This document shows, piece after piece, positions 15,014-26,233 of a DNA stretch of 35,658 bases. The notes below the pieces were generated by a model, which did not search any database, was not told the origin of the DNA, and saw only the letters and a list, made by a program, of their open reading frames with translations. Every line of letters begins with the position of its first letter. The stretch's first letter is position 1. Source of the DNA: Alphaproteobacteria bacterium (GTDB taxonomy: Bacteria; Pseudomonadota; Alphaproteobacteria; Elsterales; Elsteraceae); NCBI GenBank assembly GCA_004292755.1, contig RDXE01000065.1:1-35658 (forward strand), in the 5' to 3' direction. The translations under genes were made by a program, and so were the position numbers.

Positions 15014-16537
15014 TCAATTGCTTGCCAGCGAGGCGGGGATCACCGTCGCCGGTGCCGCCTGGGCGATCTGGTACCGTTGGATCAAGTGATCGATCGATGC
15101 CTGCATGGGCACCAGGAACGAGTTTGGATAGATGCCCATCCAGAGCGTGACCGCCACCAGCGGGGCGAACACGGCAACCTCCCGAGGGTTCATATCCAGC
15201 ATCGCCCGCACATCATCGCGCGTGATCTTGCCAAAGCAGATGCGGCGGTAGAGGTAGAGGCTATACGCTGCCCCCAGCACCACGCCCGTTGCAATCAGCG
15301 CTGCAAGCCACGTGGATGCCTGGAAGGCGCCCATCATCACCAGGAACTCGCCCACGAAGCCGGAGGTTCCGGGCAGGCCGATGGTCGCCATGGTGAAGAA
15401 CAAGAACACGACGGCATAGCGGGGCATGGTGTCAGACACGCCGCCATAACGCGCAATCTCGCGGGTGTGCAAGCGGTCATACACAACCCCGACGCACAAG
15501 AACAACGCGCCGGAGACAATACCGTGGGACAGCATCTGGAACACAGCGCCGCTGACACCCTGGCTGTTCAAGGTGAACACGCCCGCCGTCACAAAGCCCA
15601 TATGGGCCACGGAGGAATAGGCGATCAGCTTCTTCATATCCTCCTGCGCCAGCGCAACCAGCGAGGTATAGATCACTGCCACCACCGACAAGGTGAACAC
15701 CAGCGGCGCAAACAGAGCAGACGCTTCCGGGAACAGCGGGATGGAGAAGCGCAGGAAGCCATAGCCACCCATCTTCAGCAACACACCGGCCAGGATCACC
15801 GACCCAGCGGTCGGCGCCTCGACGTGGGCATCGGGCAGCCACGTGTGCACTGGCCACATCGGCACCTTGACGGCGAAGGACGCGAAGAACGCCAACCATA
15901 GCCAAGTCTGCACACCGCCAGGGATCGACTTGGTCATCAGCGTCGGGATGTCCGTGGTGCCAAAGGTCGACCACAGCCAAATGATCGCCAAAAGCATCAG
16001 GACCGAGCCTGCCAGCGTGTACAAGAAGAACTTGAACGCGGCATAGACCCGGCGATAGCCACCCCAGACCCCGATGATGATGAACATCGGGATCAGCACA
16101 CCTTCGAAGAAGATATAGAAGGTGACCAGATCCAGCGCACAGAACATGCCGACCATCAGCGTTTCTAGGACCAGGAACGCCAGCATGTATTCACGCACCC
16201 GCTTGGTCACTGCCTCCCATGACGCCAGAATGCACAGTGGGGTCAGGAAGGTGGACAGCAGCACGAAAAACAGCGAGATGCCGTCAATCCCAACATGGTA
16301 GTTGATGTTGAACTCGGGCAGCCACTGGTAATACTCCACGAATTGGAATTCGTGGGTGCCATTCTCAAACCGCGTCCACAGCGGAATTGAGATCAGGAAG
16401 GTGAGGCCCGACGTCCAGATCGCAATCCAGCGGGCATTGCGGGCCACCTGCTCTTCACTGCCGCGCAGCACCAGGATCGCCAGTGCGCCGACCAATGGCA
16501 AGAAGGTGACGACGGACAGGAACGGAAAGCTGGTCAT
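15014..16537 (-). CDS. nuoM: NADH-quinone oxidoreductase subunit M
   Basis: NuoM is the second antiporter-like proton-pumping subunit of complex I. The 507-residue protein has the family's typical stretches: [19 protein letters not shown] near the N-terminus, [20 protein letters not shown] with the key membrane glutamate, [20 protein letters not shown] with [19 protein letters not shown], and [15 protein letters not shown]. About 14 membrane helices are expected. The start at 16537 lies three bases after the nuoL stop, and nuoN follows after 10 bases. Confidence 0.97.
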   Translation of the reverse strand: MTSFPFLSVVTFLPLVGALAILVLRGSEEQVARNARWIAIWTSGLTFLISIPLWTRFENGTHEFQFVEYYQWLPEFNINYHVGIDGISLFFVLLSTFLTPLCILASWEAVTKRVREYMLAFLVLETLMVGMFCALDLVTFYIFFEGVLIPMFIIIGVWGGYRRVYAAFKFFLYTLAGSVLMLLAIIWLWSTFGTTDIPTLMTKSIPGGVQTWLWLAFFASFAVKVPMWPVHTWLPDAHVEAPTAGSVILAGVLLKMGGYGFLRFSIPLFPEASALFAPLVFTLSVVAVIYTSLVALAQEDMKKLIAYSSVAHMGFVTAGVFTLNSQGVSGAVFQMLSHGIVSGALFLCVGVVYDRLHTREIARYGGVSDTMPRYAVVFLFFTMATIGLPGTSGFVGEFLVMMGAFQASTWLAALIATGVVLGAAYSLYLYRRICFGKITRDDVRAMLDMNPREVAVFAPLVAVTLWMGIYPNSFLVPMQASIDHLIQRYQIAQAAPATVIPASLASN

Positions 16538-16540
16538 GGC

Positions 16541-18472
16541 TCAGCGCCCCTGGGTGAAGAGGTAGAGAGACACGATCACCACCACCCCGATCAGCATCGC
16601 AAACGCATAGTGGTAGACATAGCCGGATTGCAGGGCAGCCGCTCGGCGCGAGAGGTTTCGCGTCGCGGCGGCCACGCCGTCCGGGCCAACCCCGTCGATC
16701 ACTGCACCATCGCCGGACTTCCACAGCCCGTAGCCAAGCGCCATCGCCGGTTTGACGAACAACCGGTCATAGAGATCGTCGAAGTACCACTTGTTCAAGA
16801 AGAACAAGTAAACCGGTCGCAGCGCGCGGGCGACGGCACCGGGCAGGCTGGGCACCAGCACATAGGCCAGCCATGCGCCCAGAATGCCGGCAATCGACAC
16901 GATCAACGGCAACAGCTTGACCCAGGTCGGCACGTGGTGAGCCGCCTCAATGGCGTCATTGCCCTCGGCAACGAACAGCGCGGCCCCCCAGAACTGCGCG
17001 CGGTCATGACCAACGAACCACTCATAGGCAACGATGCCGGAGAACAGCGCGCCAAACGCCAGGACCGCCAGCGGCACTGTCATGGTCAGCGGCGATTCAT
17101 GGACATGGTCCATGGTATGGCGGTCGGCCCGGGGGGCGCCGTGGAAGGTCAAGAACAGCAGGCGCCAGGAGTAGAACGCCGTCAAGAACGCCGCTGCGAT
17201 GCCCAGCCAGAAGGCAAACAATCCATGGGCCGAATGGGCGCCGTACGCTGCCTCCAAGATCAAATCCTTCGACCAGAAGCCAGCAAAGAACGGCATGCCC
17301 GCAAGCGCCAACGACCCAACCCACATCATCGCATAGGTGTAGGGGATCTTGCGGTAGATGCCGCCCATGCGGCGCATGTCTTGCTCGCCAGACATGGCGT
17401 GGATCACCGAGCCGGCACCCAAGAACAGCAGCGCCTTGAAGAAGGCGTGTGTCATCAGGTGGAACATCGCGCCGCCATAGGCTGACACACCGGCAGCGAA
17501 GAACATGTAGCCCAGCTGCGAGCAGGTGGAGTAGGCGATCACTCGCTTGATGTCGGTCTGGGTCAGACCAACGGTTGCGGCAAAGATCGCCGTCATGGCA
17601 CCGACCACCGTCACCACTGTCAGCGCGACGGGCGCCAGCTCAAACAGCGGCGACATCCGGCACACCATGAACACCCCGGCCGTCACCATGGTGGCGGCAT
17701 GGATCAGCGCCGACACCGGCGTCGGCCCTTCCATCGCATCGGGCAGCCAGGTGTGCAGACCCAACTGCGCCGACTTCCCCATCGCCCCGATGAACAGCAG
17801 CAGGCAGATCACGGTCAGCGCATGCACCTCCATACCCAGGAAAGACAAGGTCGCGTCAGCCTTGTCCGGTGCAGCCTGGAAGATCGCGTCGAAGCTGACG
17901 CTGTCGAACAGCAAGAACACCCCGAAGATGCCCAAGGCATAGCCGAAGTCGCCAACTCGGTTGACGACGAAGGCCTTGATCGCGGCCGCATTGGCCGAGG
18001 CGCGGTCATACCAGAAGCCAATCAGCAAGTAGGAGGCGAGACCCACCCCTTCCCAGCCGAAGAACATCTGCACCAGATTGTCAGATGTCACCAACATCAG
18101 CATGAAGAAGGTGAACAGCGACAGATAGGCCATGAACCGGGGAACAGACGGGTCCCCGTGCATGTAGCCACAGGCATAGACGTGGACGCAGGCGGAAACC
18201 ACCGTTACCACGACGATCATGACCGCAGAGAGCGTGTCGAACCGCAGCGCCCAACTGACATCGAAGCTGCCAACCGTGATCCAGCGCAGCACCTCGACGG
18301 TGCGCGCCTGACCACCTAGGGCCACTTCAATGAACACGACAATGCCCAGCACGGCCGCCAGGATCAGCGAGCCAGAGGTAACGAGCTGGGCGCCACGATC
18401 ACCAAGGGCGCGGTTCCCGAACCCTGCGATCAGTGCCGCGAGAAGCGGCAGGAAGACGACGGCGGCGTACAC
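16541..18472 (-). CDS. nuoL: NADH-quinone oxidoreductase subunit L
   Basis: NuoL is the most distal antiporter-like subunit of complex I and carries the long lateral helix. The protein is about 643 residues, with MFFGWEGVGLASYLLIGFWY, GKSAQLGLHTWLPDAMEGP, PTPVSALIHAATMVTAGVF and KRVIAYSTCSQLGYMFFAAG, all diagnostic of this subunit. No ATG is available at the start. A GTG at 18472 gives the usual beginning YAAVVFLPLLAAL and lies nine bases after GAAGGG, so it was preferred; a TTG at 18481 overlapping the nuoK stop is the alternative (646 residues). nuoM follows after three bases. Confidence 0.96.
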   Translation of the reverse strand: MYAAVVFLPLLAALIAGFGNRALGDRGAQLVTSGSLILAAVLGIVVFIEVALGGQARTVEVLRWITVGSFDVSWALRFDTLSAVMIVVVTVVSACVHVYACGYMHGDPSVPRFMAYLSLFTFFMLMLVTSDNLVQMFFGWEGVGLASYLLIGFWYDRASANAAAIKAFVVNRVGDFGYALGIFGVFLLFDSVSFDAIFQAAPDKADATLSFLGMEVHALTVICLLLFIGAMGKSAQLGLHTWLPDAMEGPTPVSALIHAATMVTAGVFMVCRMSPLFELAPVALTVVTVVGAMTAIFAATVGLTQTDIKRVIAYSTCSQLGYMFFAAGVSAYGGAMFHLMTHAFFKALLFLGAGSVIHAMSGEQDMRRMGGIYRKIPYTYAMMWVGSLALAGMPFFAGFWSKDLILEAAYGAHSAHGLFAFWLGIAAAFLTAFYSWRLLFLTFHGAPRADRHTMDHVHESPLTMTVPLAVLAFGALFSGIVAYEWFVGHDRAQFWGAALFVAEGNDAIEAAHHVPTWVKLLPLIVSIAGILGAWLAYVLVPSLPGAVARALRPVYLFFLNKWYFDDLYDRLFVKPAMALGYGLWKSGDGAVIDGVGPDGVAAATRNLSRRAAALQSGYVYHYAFAMLIGVVVIVSLYLFTQGR

Positions 18473-18477
18473 GGCGC

Positions 18478-18786
18478 TCAACCCTTCATCATGTTGATGT
18501 CCTCAACCGCGATCGAGCCGCGGTTGCGGAAATAGACCACCAGGATCGCAAGACCAATCGCCGCTTCTGCAGCCGCAACGGTCAGCACAAACAAGGCAAA
18601 CACCTGACCGACCAAGTCACCGAGGAAGCTTGAGAAGGCAACGAGATTGATGTTGACCGATAGCAACATCAACTCCACCGACATCAAGATCACGATAACG
18701 TTCTTGCGGTTCAGGAATATCCCGAAAATCCCAAGGGTGAACAGGATGGCCGAGAGCGACAGGTAGTGCGAAAGACCGATGACCAT
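18478..18786 (-). CDS. nuoK: NADH-quinone oxidoreductase subunit K
   Basis: NuoK is a small three-helix membrane subunit of complex I in the proton path next to NuoJ and NuoN. The 102-residue length is standard. The two conserved membrane glutamates are present at Glu38 ([18 protein letters not shown]) and Glu74 ([15 protein letters not shown]), and the end [13 protein letters not shown] is typical of alphaproteobacteria. It begins three bases after the nuoJ coding end is passed on the upstream side (nuoJ stop at 18790), and its last codons supply the probable Shine-Dalgarno of nuoL. Confidence 0.97.
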   Translation of the reverse strand: MVIGLSHYLSLSAILFTLGIFGIFLNRKNVIVILMSVELMLLSVNINLVAFSSFLGDLVGQVFALFVLTVAAAEAAIGLAILVVYFRNRGSIAVEDINMMKG

Positions 18787-18789
18787 CGC

Positions 18790-19404
18790 TCAGACCCCTT
18801 GTCCCGGCTTGACCTTGCGGATTTCGATTGTCTGTTCGCGGCGGCGCCCGATCTGGGCCGACACCACTTGGCGCCGCACCCCTGCCCGCTCCCGCAGCGT
18901 CAGCACGATGGCGCCAATCATCGCCACCAGCAGCACCAAGCCGGAGATTTGGAACAGGTAGACATAGTCGTCATACAGGATCAGGCCGAGCGCGCGGGTG
19001 TTGTCGATCGTCGCGGGGTCCGGCGTTGGAGCCGCGCGCAGGCTGGCGGCATCGGGGGCAAACGCCCAAGCTCCCAGCACCACCAGCAACTCAATCGCCA
19101 GGATCAAGCCGATCAGGCCCCCAATCGGCAGATAATGCAGAAAGCCTTGCCGCAGTTCCGTCAGATTGACGTCCAACATCATGACGACGAACAAGAACAG
19201 CACCGCCACCGCGCCGACATAGACGACCACCAGCAGCATCGCCAGGAACTCCGCCCCCAACAACACGAACAGGCCGCCCGCGTTGAAGAAGCAGAGGATG
19301 AGGTACAACACCGAATGCACCGGGTTGCGCGCGGCGATAACCATCACCGCCGCAGCAACCAACACACCGGCAAACAGATAAAAGGCTAGTGCCTGGATGA
19401 TCAT
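18790..19404 (-). CDS. nuoJ: NADH-quinone oxidoreductase subunit J
   Basis: NuoJ is a five-helix membrane subunit of complex I whose third helix helps couple quinone chemistry to pumping. With the ATG at 19404 it has 204 residues and begins IIQALAFYLFAGVLV. The hallmark ARNPVHSVLYLILCFFNAGGL and LLGAEFLAMLLVVVYVGAVAV stretches are present. The frame is open further upstream, but that part lies in nuoI and is not NuoJ-like. The C-terminal tail (RRQVVSAQIGRRREQTIEIR) is long and basic, which is common in alphaproteobacteria. Spacing is seven bases to nuoI and three to nuoK. Confidence 0.96.
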   Translation of the reverse strand: MIIQALAFYLFAGVLVAAAVMVIAARNPVHSVLYLILCFFNAGGLFVLLGAEFLAMLLVVVYVGAVAVLFLFVVMMLDVNLTELRQGFLHYLPIGGLIGLILAIELLVVLGAWAFAPDAASLRAAPTPDPATIDNTRALGLILYDDYVYLFQISGLVLLVAMIGAIVLTLRERAGVRRQVVSAQIGRRREQTIEIRKVKPGQGV

Positions 19405-19411
19405 GATCGGC

Positions 19412-19900
19412 CTACCGGTACGGAGCGTCCTTGGCGATATTGGCGGCAATCTCAGATTCCCACCGGTCGCCATTCGCGAGCAGACGGTCCTTGTTGTAGA
19501 ACAACTCCTCGCGGGTTTCGGTTGCGAACTCGAAGTTCGGTCCCTCAACGATGGCATCCACCGGACAGGCTTCCTGACAGAAGCCGCAATAGATGCACTT
19601 GGTCATGTCGATGTCGTAGCGGGTGGTCCGCCGACTGCCGTCCTCGCGCGGTTCCGCCTCAATGGTGATCGCCTGTGCCGGGCAGATCGCTTCGCACAGT
19701 TTGCAGGCGATGCAGCGTTCCTCACCATTGGCGTAGCGCCGCAGCGCATGCTCCCCGCGAAAGCGCGGCGAGATCGGCCCTTTCTCAAACGGATAGTTGA
19801 CGGTGGCCTTGCGGCGAAACATGTAGCTGAAGGTCAGCTTCATGCCCGCGACAAGTTCCGTGAGCAAGAACCCCCGGATGCTACGATCCATCATGCCCAT
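19412..19900 (-). CDS. nuoI: NADH-quinone oxidoreductase subunit I
   Basis: NuoI carries the two [4Fe-4S] clusters (N6a and N6b) that pass electrons from NuoG to NuoB. The 162-residue protein has both ferredoxin motifs intact: Cys63, Cys66, Cys69 and Cys73 ([12 protein letters not shown]), and Cys102, Cys105, Cys108 and Cys112 ([12 protein letters not shown]). An N-terminal amphipathic stretch with YPFEKGP precedes them. GGGGA about eight bases before the ATG at 19900 supports this start; ATGs two and three codons further in are possible. It is separated from nuoH by 124 bases, the largest gap inside the nuo series. Confidence 0.97.
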   Translation of the reverse strand: MGMMDRSIRGFLLTELVAGMKLTFSYMFRRKATVNYPFEKGPISPRFRGEHALRRYANGEERCIACKLCEAICPAQAITIEAEPREDGSRRTTRYDIDMTKCIYCGFCQEACPVDAIVEGPNFEFATETREELFYNKDRLLANGDRWESEIAANIAKDAPYR

Positions 19901-20024
19901 GGCATTTTCCCCGTCTTAGCGCCACGTTGCCGGAGCCACGGAAGCGACCCCAGCGGTGCGGCGGGCGAACCTTACCCAAGCCCGCGGCCAACTCAACCCA
20001 TCATCCGGACGCGGTGTGCGGAAT

Positions 20025-21053
20025 TCACTGTTGACCTGGCAGCCAACCGAACGCCATCAGCACCCCCGCCGTCAGCACGACCCACAGCAAACTGAGCGGT
20101 AGGAACACTTTCCAGCCCAGTCGCATCAACTGGTCATAGCGGAAGCGCGGCATGGTGGCGCGCACCCACAGGAAGAAGAACAGCACGAAGCAGATCTTCA
20201 ACACGAACCAGATCGGACCGGGAATCCAGGTGAATGGCGCCACATTGAACGGCGGCAGCCAACCCCCAAGGAACAGGATGGTGGTCATCCCGCTCATCAG
20301 GATCATGTTGGCGTATTCACCCAGGAAGAACAGCGCGAAGGTCATCGCGGAGTACTCGGTGAAGTACCCGCCCACCAGTTCCGACTCCCCCTCCGGCAAG
20401 TCAAACGGCGAGCGATTGGTCTCCGCCAGAGCCGAGATGAAAAACACCACCAGCATCGGGAACAAGATCACGCCGTGCCAGCTGAGGAAGGTTGCGCCTT
20501 CCTGATTGCGCACGATCTCACTCAAGTTCAGCGAGCCGACGCACAGCAGCACGGTGATGATGACGAACCCGATCGAAACCTCGTAGGACACCATCTGCGC
20601 AGCCGACCGCAGCGCGCCCAGAAAGGCGTATTTCGAGTTCGAGGACCAGCCAGCGATAATGATGCCGTAAACACCCAGCGAGCTGATCGCAAACAGGTAC
20701 AGCACGCCGACATTGATGTCCGCCAACACCCAGCCATCGCCGACTGGGATCACTGCCCAGGCGACCAGAGCCAGGATGAACGTCATCATCGGGGCGGCCA
20801 GAAACAAACCGCGGTTTGCCCCGGCGGGAATGATGGTCTCCTTGGCGAACAGCTTCAGCCCATCGGCAAAGGGCTGCAACAGCCCCAGCGGTCCCACCAC
20901 GTTGGGGCCTTTGCGCAGCTGCATCGCCGCCAACACCTTGCGCTCAGCATAGGTGAGGTAAGCCACAGCCACCAGCAGAGGCACCACGATCGCCAGGATC
21001 TGGGCGACGATGATCGCGCCCGGCAGGGCGTATCCGTTCAGAAAATCAGCCAT
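20025..21053 (-). CDS. nuoH: NADH-quinone oxidoreductase subunit H
   Basis: NuoH is the membrane subunit that forms most of the quinone chamber and ties the hydrophilic arm to the membrane arm of complex I. The protein has 342 residues with about eight membrane helices. The conserved [20 protein letters not shown] with [13 protein letters not shown], and the loop [20 protein letters not shown] followed by YFTEYS, are all present. The start at 21053 (beginning [11 protein letters not shown]) was chosen over a position 30 bases upstream because it places only eight bases of overlap with nuoG. The 124 bases to nuoI show no clear terminator or gene. Confidence 0.97.
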   Translation of the reverse strand: MADFLNGYALPGAIIVAQILAIVVPLLVAVAYLTYAERKVLAAMQLRKGPNVVGPLGLLQPFADGLKLFAKETIIPAGANRGLFLAAPMMTFILALVAWAVIPVGDGWVLADINVGVLYLFAISSLGVYGIIIAGWSSNSKYAFLGALRSAAQMVSYEVSIGFVIITVLLCVGSLNLSEIVRNQEGATFLSWHGVILFPMLVVFFISALAETNRSPFDLPEGESELVGGYFTEYSAMTFALFFLGEYANMILMSGMTTILFLGGWLPPFNVAPFTWIPGPIWFVLKICFVLFFFLWVRATMPRFRYDQLMRLGWKVFLPLSLLWVVLTAGVLMAFGWLPGQQ

Positions 21054-23121
21054 AGCTGCCGGTCCGCTCCATGGTGTCGTCAATCTCGCGACCGTGAATG
21101 TGAAGGTCGGTACACTTCGCCATGGTCACAGACGCGCGGCTGATCGCGCAGGTTTGATAGTAATTCTCGATGGCGCGCCCGAATGGCATCAAATCCACTG
21201 GATCAAGCGTGCCGAAGCTGGCCCATGGGGCTGGCTGGACGACACCCACTGCGCCAAACACTGGATTGGCAGCGGCCAAAGCTGTCCGCAACTGCGCCAG
21301 AGAGTCGAATGGCAGGGGCCGCCCCATCACTTGAGACAGTGCGCGCAGGATCTTCCAATCCTCCCGTGCCTCGCCCGGTGGGAACACCGCCTGCTTGGTC
21401 CGTTGCACCCGCCCCTCGAGGTTGACGTAGGTCGCGTCCTTCTCGGTATAGGCAGCGCCCGGCAAGATGACATCGGCGCGATTGGCCGCCCGGTCGCCAT
21501 GGTGACCCTGGTAGATCACAAAGGCATTGCCCAGGCGCGACGCGTCAATTTCGTCCGCATCCTGCAGCCAAACGACGTCCAGCGAGCCATCGCCAGCCCC
21601 GGCCAGGATGCCAGCCGTATCGCGACCGCCCTGCCCCGGCAGGAAGCCCAGGTCCAGCGCACCCACGCGGCCAGCGGCCGTGTTCAGCACGTTGAAGCCG
21701 TTCCAGCCATCGCGCACCATGTTGGTGGCCTCGGCAATCCGCCGTGCGGCCCCCAGCAGGGCTGCCCCGTCGGGGCGCCGCAATGCCCCCATGCCAAGGA
21801 TCAACATCGGCGCCTTGGCAGCCTTGAGCAGATCGGCAAACGGGTGGTGGCCGTCAGCAATCGCCAGTAGCACCGACGGATCGTTCCCTAAGTGCTGATG
21901 GCGATAGGTTAAGTCGCGCTCAGGTCCAATCAGCCCAACCGTGAAGTTGCGGGCGAGGTAGCGCTTGCGCAGCCGTGCATTCAACAGCGGCGCTTCCCAC
22001 CGCGGGTCAGACCCGATGATCAGGCAGACATCGGCTTGATCAATGCCTGCGATCGTGGTGTTGAACAGGTAGGAAACCCGCGGTCCGCCAATCTTGGCGC
22101 CATCTTGGCGGCAATCGAGCGATTGCACCCCAAGGCCGCGCATCAGATCCCGCAGGGCCAGCACTGCCTCGGCGTCCACTTGATCGCCTGCGATCACGCC
22201 GATCCGCTCCGGCGTGGTGCCCAGCAGCCGCTTTGCCACCACTTCGAATGCTTCCGGCCAGGACGCAGGCTGCAGACGACCGTCCCGGCGCACATAGGGC
22301 CGATCCAGGCGCTGGCGCTTCAAGCCGTCATAGGCGTAGCGCGATTTGTCCGCCAGCCACTCGTCATTCACGGCATCGTTGAGGCGCGGCAGCACCCGCA
22401 ATACTTCGCCGCCCCGGGCATCGACACGAATTGCCGCGCCAACGGCGTCCAGCACGTCAATGCTTTCTGTCTTCGCCAACTCCCAGGGGCGGGAGACGAA
22501 GGCATAGGGCTTGGAGGTCAACGCACCGACGGGGCAGAGGTCAACAATGTTGCCCGACAGCTCAGAACTCAGCGCCTTCTCCACATAGGTTCCCACCTCC
22601 ATGTGCTCGCCGCGGCCCGTCGCACCCAACTCCTCAACGCCTGCCACCTCGGTGGCAAAGCGAATGCATCGGGTGCAGTGAATGCAGCGATTCATGAAGG
22701 TTTTCACCAGCGGGCCAAGGTTCTTATCCTTCACCGCCCGCTTGTTTTCCTCGTACCGACCGCGATCAAAGCCATAGGCCATCGCCTGGTCTTGCAGGTC
22801 ACACTCGCCGCCCTGGTCGCAAATCGGGCAGTCGAGCGGATGGTTGATCAGCAGGAATTCCATCACGCCGCGGCGTGCCTTGCGCACCGTCGGGGTGTCG
22901 GTCTTGATCACCATGCCATCGCCAGCGGGCATTGCGCAGGAGGCAATTGGCTTCGGCGCCTTCTCCATCTCCACCAAGCACATCCGGCAATTGCCAGCGA
23001 TGGACAGGCGCTCGTGATAGCAAAACCGCGGGACCTCTACCCCTGCAGCCTCACAGGCCTGCAGGACAGTGGCGCCCGGCGGAACCTCGACTTCTTTGCC
23101 GTCGATGGTGAGCTTCGGCAT
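21046..23121 (-). CDS. nuoG: NADH-quinone oxidoreductase subunit G
   Basis: NuoG is the large iron-sulfur subunit of the NADH-oxidising arm. With the start at 23121 it has 691 residues. Ligands of three clusters are visible: [2Fe-2S] at Cys34, Cys45, Cys48 and Cys62; [4Fe-4S] N5 at His94, Cys98, Cys101 and Cys107; [4Fe-4S] N4 at Cys146, Cys149, Cys152 and Cys196. The rest is a molybdopterin oxidoreductase-like fold without cofactor, and the extra N7 cluster of some species is not evident. The start lies 10 bases after the nuoF stop, with GGGGAA upstream. The stop overlaps the nuoH start by eight bases. Confidence 0.97.
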   Translation of the reverse strand: MPKLTIDGKEVEVPPGATVLQACEAAGVEVPRFCYHERLSIAGNCRMCLVEMEKAPKPIASCAMPAGDGMVIKTDTPTVRKARRGVMEFLLINHPLDCPICDQGGECDLQDQAMAYGFDRGRYEENKRAVKDKNLGPLVKTFMNRCIHCTRCIRFATEVAGVEELGATGRGEHMEVGTYVEKALSSELSGNIVDLCPVGALTSKPYAFVSRPWELAKTESIDVLDAVGAAIRVDARGGEVLRVLPRLNDAVNDEWLADKSRYAYDGLKRQRLDRPYVRRDGRLQPASWPEAFEVVAKRLLGTTPERIGVIAGDQVDAEAVLALRDLMRGLGVQSLDCRQDGAKIGGPRVSYLFNTTIAGIDQADVCLIIGSDPRWEAPLLNARLRKRYLARNFTVGLIGPERDLTYRHQHLGNDPSVLLAIADGHHPFADLLKAAKAPMLILGMGALRRPDGAALLGAARRIAEATNMVRDGWNGFNVLNTAAGRVGALDLGFLPGQGGRDTAGILAGAGDGSLDVVWLQDADEIDASRLGNAFVIYQGHHGDRAANRADVILPGAAYTEKDATYVNLEGRVQRTKQAVFPPGEAREDWKILRALSQVMGRPLPFDSLAQLRTALAAANPVFGAVGVVQPAPWASFGTLDPVDLMPFGRAIENYYQTCAISRASVTMAKCTDLHIHGREIDDTMERTGSYG

Positions 23122-23131
23122 GCGGGTTCCC

Positions 23132-24430
23132 CTACTCCGCGGCCATCGGCAGCGACGTGCCACCGCGACCCTTGTATGCGTGGATACGGCGCTCTAACTC
23201 TGGGCGGAAATGGCGGATCAGGCCCTGCACCGGCCACGCCGCAGCGTCGCCAAGGGCGCAGATGGTGTGACCTTCAACCTGACGGGTCACATCCTCCAGC
23301 ATGTCGATCTCTTCGATCTCAGCCTTGCCAACCACCAACCGCTCCATCACCCGCCACATCCAGCCGGTGCCTTCCCGGCACGGTGTGCACTGGCCGCAGC
23401 TCTCGTGCTTGTAGAACTTGGACAAGCGCGCAATCGCTTTAACGATATCGGTCGACTTGTCCATCACGATGATGCCGGCCGTGCCGAGGCCAGAGCGAAC
23501 CGCGCGCAGGCTGTCGAAGTCCATCAACACGGTGTCGCAGATCTCCCGCGGCAGCACCGGCACCGACGACCCGCCTGGGATCACCGCCAGAAGATTGTCC
23601 CAGCCACCGCGCACCCCGCCCGCGTGCTTCTCGATCAAGTCTTTCAGCGGGATGCCCATCTCCTCTTCCACGTTGCACGGATTGTTCACGTGGCCGGAGA
23701 TGCAAAAAATCTTGGTGCCGGTGTTCTTGTCGCGCCCCAGGCCTGCGAACCACCCCGCGCCGCGGCGCAGAATCGTTGGGGCAACGGCGATGGTTTCCAC
23801 ATTGTTCACCGTCGTCGGGCAGCCATAGAGGCCTGCCTGAGCGGGGAACGGCGGCTTCAAGCGCGGCTGGCCCTTGCGGCCCTCCAGGCTTTCGATCAGC
23901 GCGGTCTCTTCGCCACAGATGTAGGCCCCGGCGCCGCGATGCAGGTAGAGGTCGAAATCCCAGCCGGAGCCGCAGGCGTTCTTGCCAATCAACCCAACGG
24001 CGTAGGCCTCATCAATCGCGCCCTGCAGGTTGGAGGCCTCGTTGTAAAACTCACCGCGGATATAGATATAGCAGGCCCGTGCTCCGATCGCGAAGGAGGC
24101 AATCAAGCACCCTTCGACCAGCTTATGCGGGTCGTGGCGCATGATATCCCGGTCTTTGCAGGTGCCGGGTTCTCCCTCGTCTGCATTGACCACCAGATAG
24201 TGCGGGCGATCCGATTGCTTTGGCATGAACGACCATTTCATGCCGGTGGAAAACCCTGCCCCGCCGCGCCCGCGCAGTCCGGAGGCTTTCATCTCGTCGA
24301 TGATCCACTCCCGACCCTTGGCCAGAATGGCTGCCGTGCCATCCCAATCGCCACGCGCCTGGGCACCAGCAAGGCGCCAATCGTGGTAGCCATAGAGATT
24401 GGTGAAGATGCGGTCGCTGTCCTTCAGCAT
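23132..24430 (-). CDS. nuoF: NADH-quinone oxidoreductase subunit F
   Basis: NuoF binds NADH and FMN and carries cluster N3, the entry point of electrons to complex I. The 432-residue protein shows the FMN-site GRGGAGF at 54-60, the NADH-binding region with [15 protein letters not shown], and the [4Fe-4S] ligands Cys345, Cys348, Cys351 ([12 protein letters not shown]) and Cys391. The ATG at 24430 shares one base with the nuoE stop; a TTG codon directly upstream is unlikely to be used. The length and C-terminal end are normal for alphaproteobacteria. Confidence 0.97.
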   Translation of the reverse strand: MLKDSDRIFTNLYGYHDWRLAGAQARGDWDGTAAILAKGREWIIDEMKASGLRGRGGAGFSTGMKWSFMPKQSDRPHYLVVNADEGEPGTCKDRDIMRHDPHKLVEGCLIASFAIGARACYIYIRGEFYNEASNLQGAIDEAYAVGLIGKNACGSGWDFDLYLHRGAGAYICGEETALIESLEGRKGQPRLKPPFPAQAGLYGCPTTVNNVETIAVAPTILRRGAGWFAGLGRDKNTGTKIFCISGHVNNPCNVEEEMGIPLKDLIEKHAGGVRGGWDNLLAVIPGGSSVPVLPREICDTVLMDFDSLRAVRSGLGTAGIIVMDKSTDIVKAIARLSKFYKHESCGQCTPCREGTGWMWRVMERLVVGKAEIEEIDMLEDVTRQVEGHTICALGDAAAWPVQGLIRHFRPELERRIHAYKGRGGTSLPMAAE

Positions 24431-25026
24431 CAATCAGTCCCCCCGGTCTGGACGGCGGCATCGGTCAACGTGGTCAGCCCTGGTAGGGGCTCTGACGTCT
24501 TCCGTCCCGACTGCGGCCCCACCCTCGGCTGCCGACCAGCCGCCAGATCATCAAGGATCTGGGTCATGGTCTCCGGCGTCAGATCTTCGTAATAGTCATC
24601 GCCAACTTGCACCATCGGCGCATTCACGCAGGCGCCCAGGCATTCCACCTCCACCAGCGTGAAGGCACCATCGGCCGTGGTGTCGCCCAGACCGATGCCA
24701 AGCCGTTTCTCGCAGGCATGGACGATGGCGTCGGAGCCGCGCAGCCAGCACGGTGTGGTGGTGCACACCTGCACGAAGTGGCGCCCAATCGGCTTCAAGT
24801 TGAACATCGTGTAGAACGATGCGACCTCGTAGACCCGGATCGCGGGCATGTCCAGCCGCTGGGCCACAAAGTCCATCGCCTCGCGCGATAGCCAGCCACC
24901 ATTCTGGCGCTGAACGATGTCCAGCAGCGGAATGACGGCGCTGGCTTGTCGACCGTGCGGATACTTCGCGATGATCCGCTGGGCCAGCGCCTCATTGTCC
25001 GAGGTCAACACAAATGGCGCGCTCAT
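24430..25026 (-). CDS. nuoE: NADH-quinone oxidoreductase subunit E
   Basis: NuoE carries the [2Fe-2S] cluster N1a beside the FMN site. The 198-residue protein has the four thioredoxin-fold ligands Cys88, Cys93, Cys129 and Cys133 ([11 protein letters not shown] and CLGACVNAP). Residues from about 165 form a tail ([20 protein letters not shown] onward) beyond the folded domain that is likely disordered. Its start overlaps the nuoD stop by four bases (25023-25026) and its stop shares a base with the nuoF start, so translation of D, E and F is probably coupled. Confidence 0.97.
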   Translation of the reverse strand: MSAPFVLTSDNEALAQRIIAKYPHGRQASAVIPLLDIVQRQNGGWLSREAMDFVAQRLDMPAIRVYEVASFYTMFNLKPIGRHFVQVCTTTPCWLRGSDAIVHACEKRLGIGLGDTTADGAFTLVEVECLGACVNAPMVQVGDDYYEDLTPETMTQILDDLAAGRQPRVGPQSGRKTSEPLPGLTTLTDAAVQTGGTD

Positions 25027-26207
25027 CGGTCAATCTCTCCGAACACAATGTCCAACGATCCGATGATGGCGACCGCGTCGGCCAGCATGTGACCGCGGCT
25101 GATCGCATCCATCGAGGACAGGGCGGCGAAGCCCGGCGCCCTGATCTTGCACCGATAGGGTTTGTTGGTGCCATCAGCAATCAGATACACACCAAATTCA
25201 CCCTTGGGCGCTTCGACGGCCGCGTAGGTCTCGCCCGGCGGCACGTGATAGCCCTCGGTGTAGAGCTTGAAGTGATGGATCAGGGCTTCCATCGATTGCT
25301 TCATCGCCGCCCGCGGTGGTGGGGCAACCTTGCGATCCCGGGTGGAGACGGGACCATCCAACTTGGCCAACTTTGCCAGTGCCTGATCGATGATGCGCAC
25401 GCTCTGTCGCATTTCTTCCATGCGCACCAGGTAGCGATCATAGCAGTCGCCGGTCTTGCCAACGGGAATGTCAAAGTCGCATTCAGCGTAGGTGTCGTAC
25501 GGCTCCGCTTTGCGCAAATCCCACGCCAGACCAGAGCCGCGAATGCACGGACCCGACCAACCCCAGGCCTGAGCAGTTGCCGCATCAAACACCCCGATAT
25601 CGACGGTGCGCTGCTTGAAGATGCGGTTTTCCGTCAGCAGGTTCTCCAGATCCTGGATCACCTTTGGGAAGCGTTGATTCCAAGCTGCGATGTCATCGGC
25701 CAAACCAGCGGGCAGGTCCTGATGAACCCCACCGGGACGGAAATAAGCCGCATGGAGTCTGGCGCCGCAAACGCGCTCATAGAACTCCATGATCGATTCC
25801 CGCTCTTCAAAGCCCCACAGGAGCGGCGTGATCGCCCCGACGTCGAGCGCGAAGGTGGTGATGTTCAGCAGGTGGTTGGTGATCCGGCCCAACTCCGCGA
25901 ACAACACGCGGATCCATTGGCCCCGCTCCGGCACCGTCACACCCAACAGCCGCTCAACGGCAAGGGCGTAGGCGTGCTCCTGATTCATCGGCGCGACATA
26001 GTCGAGGCGGTCGAAATAGGGCACGGCCTGCAGGTAGGTCTTGTACTCGATCAGCTTTTCTGTGCCGCGGTGCAGCAAGCCGATATGCGGGTCCGCCCGC
26101 TCCACCACTTCGCCATCCATCTCCAGCACCAGGCGGAGCACGCCGTGGGCCGCCGGGTGCTGGGGCCCGAAGTTCATGGTGTAGGATTTGATCTCTGCCT
26201 CAGCCAT
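25023..26207 (-). CDS. nuoD: NADH-quinone oxidoreductase subunit D
   Basis: NuoD is the 49-kDa-type subunit that forms the quinone head-group site with NuoB. The 394-residue protein begins with the diagnostic [18 protein letters not shown]. The quinone-site His and Tyr fall at His21 and Tyr70, the same 49-residue spacing as in characterised complexes, and HRGTEKLIE and [14 protein letters not shown] are intact. The C-terminus ends ..[12 protein letters not shown] as usual. GGAGG eight bases before the ATG supports the start. NuoC and NuoD are separate genes here, not fused as in E. coli. Confidence 0.98.
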   Translation of the reverse strand: MAEAEIKSYTMNFGPQHPAAHGVLRLVLEMDGEVVERADPHIGLLHRGTEKLIEYKTYLQAVPYFDRLDYVAPMNQEHAYALAVERLLGVTVPERGQWIRVLFAELGRITNHLLNITTFALDVGAITPLLWGFEERESIMEFYERVCGARLHAAYFRPGGVHQDLPAGLADDIAAWNQRFPKVIQDLENLLTENRIFKQRTVDIGVFDAATAQAWGWSGPCIRGSGLAWDLRKAEPYDTYAECDFDIPVGKTGDCYDRYLVRMEEMRQSVRIIDQALAKLAKLDGPVSTRDRKVAPPPRAAMKQSMEALIHHFKLYTEGYHVPPGETYAAVEAPKGEFGVYLIADGTNKPYRCKIRAPGFAALSSMDAISRGHMLADAVAIIGSLDIVFGEIDR

Positions 26208-26233
26208 CGCCCTGCCCTCCGCTCACCGTTCCG

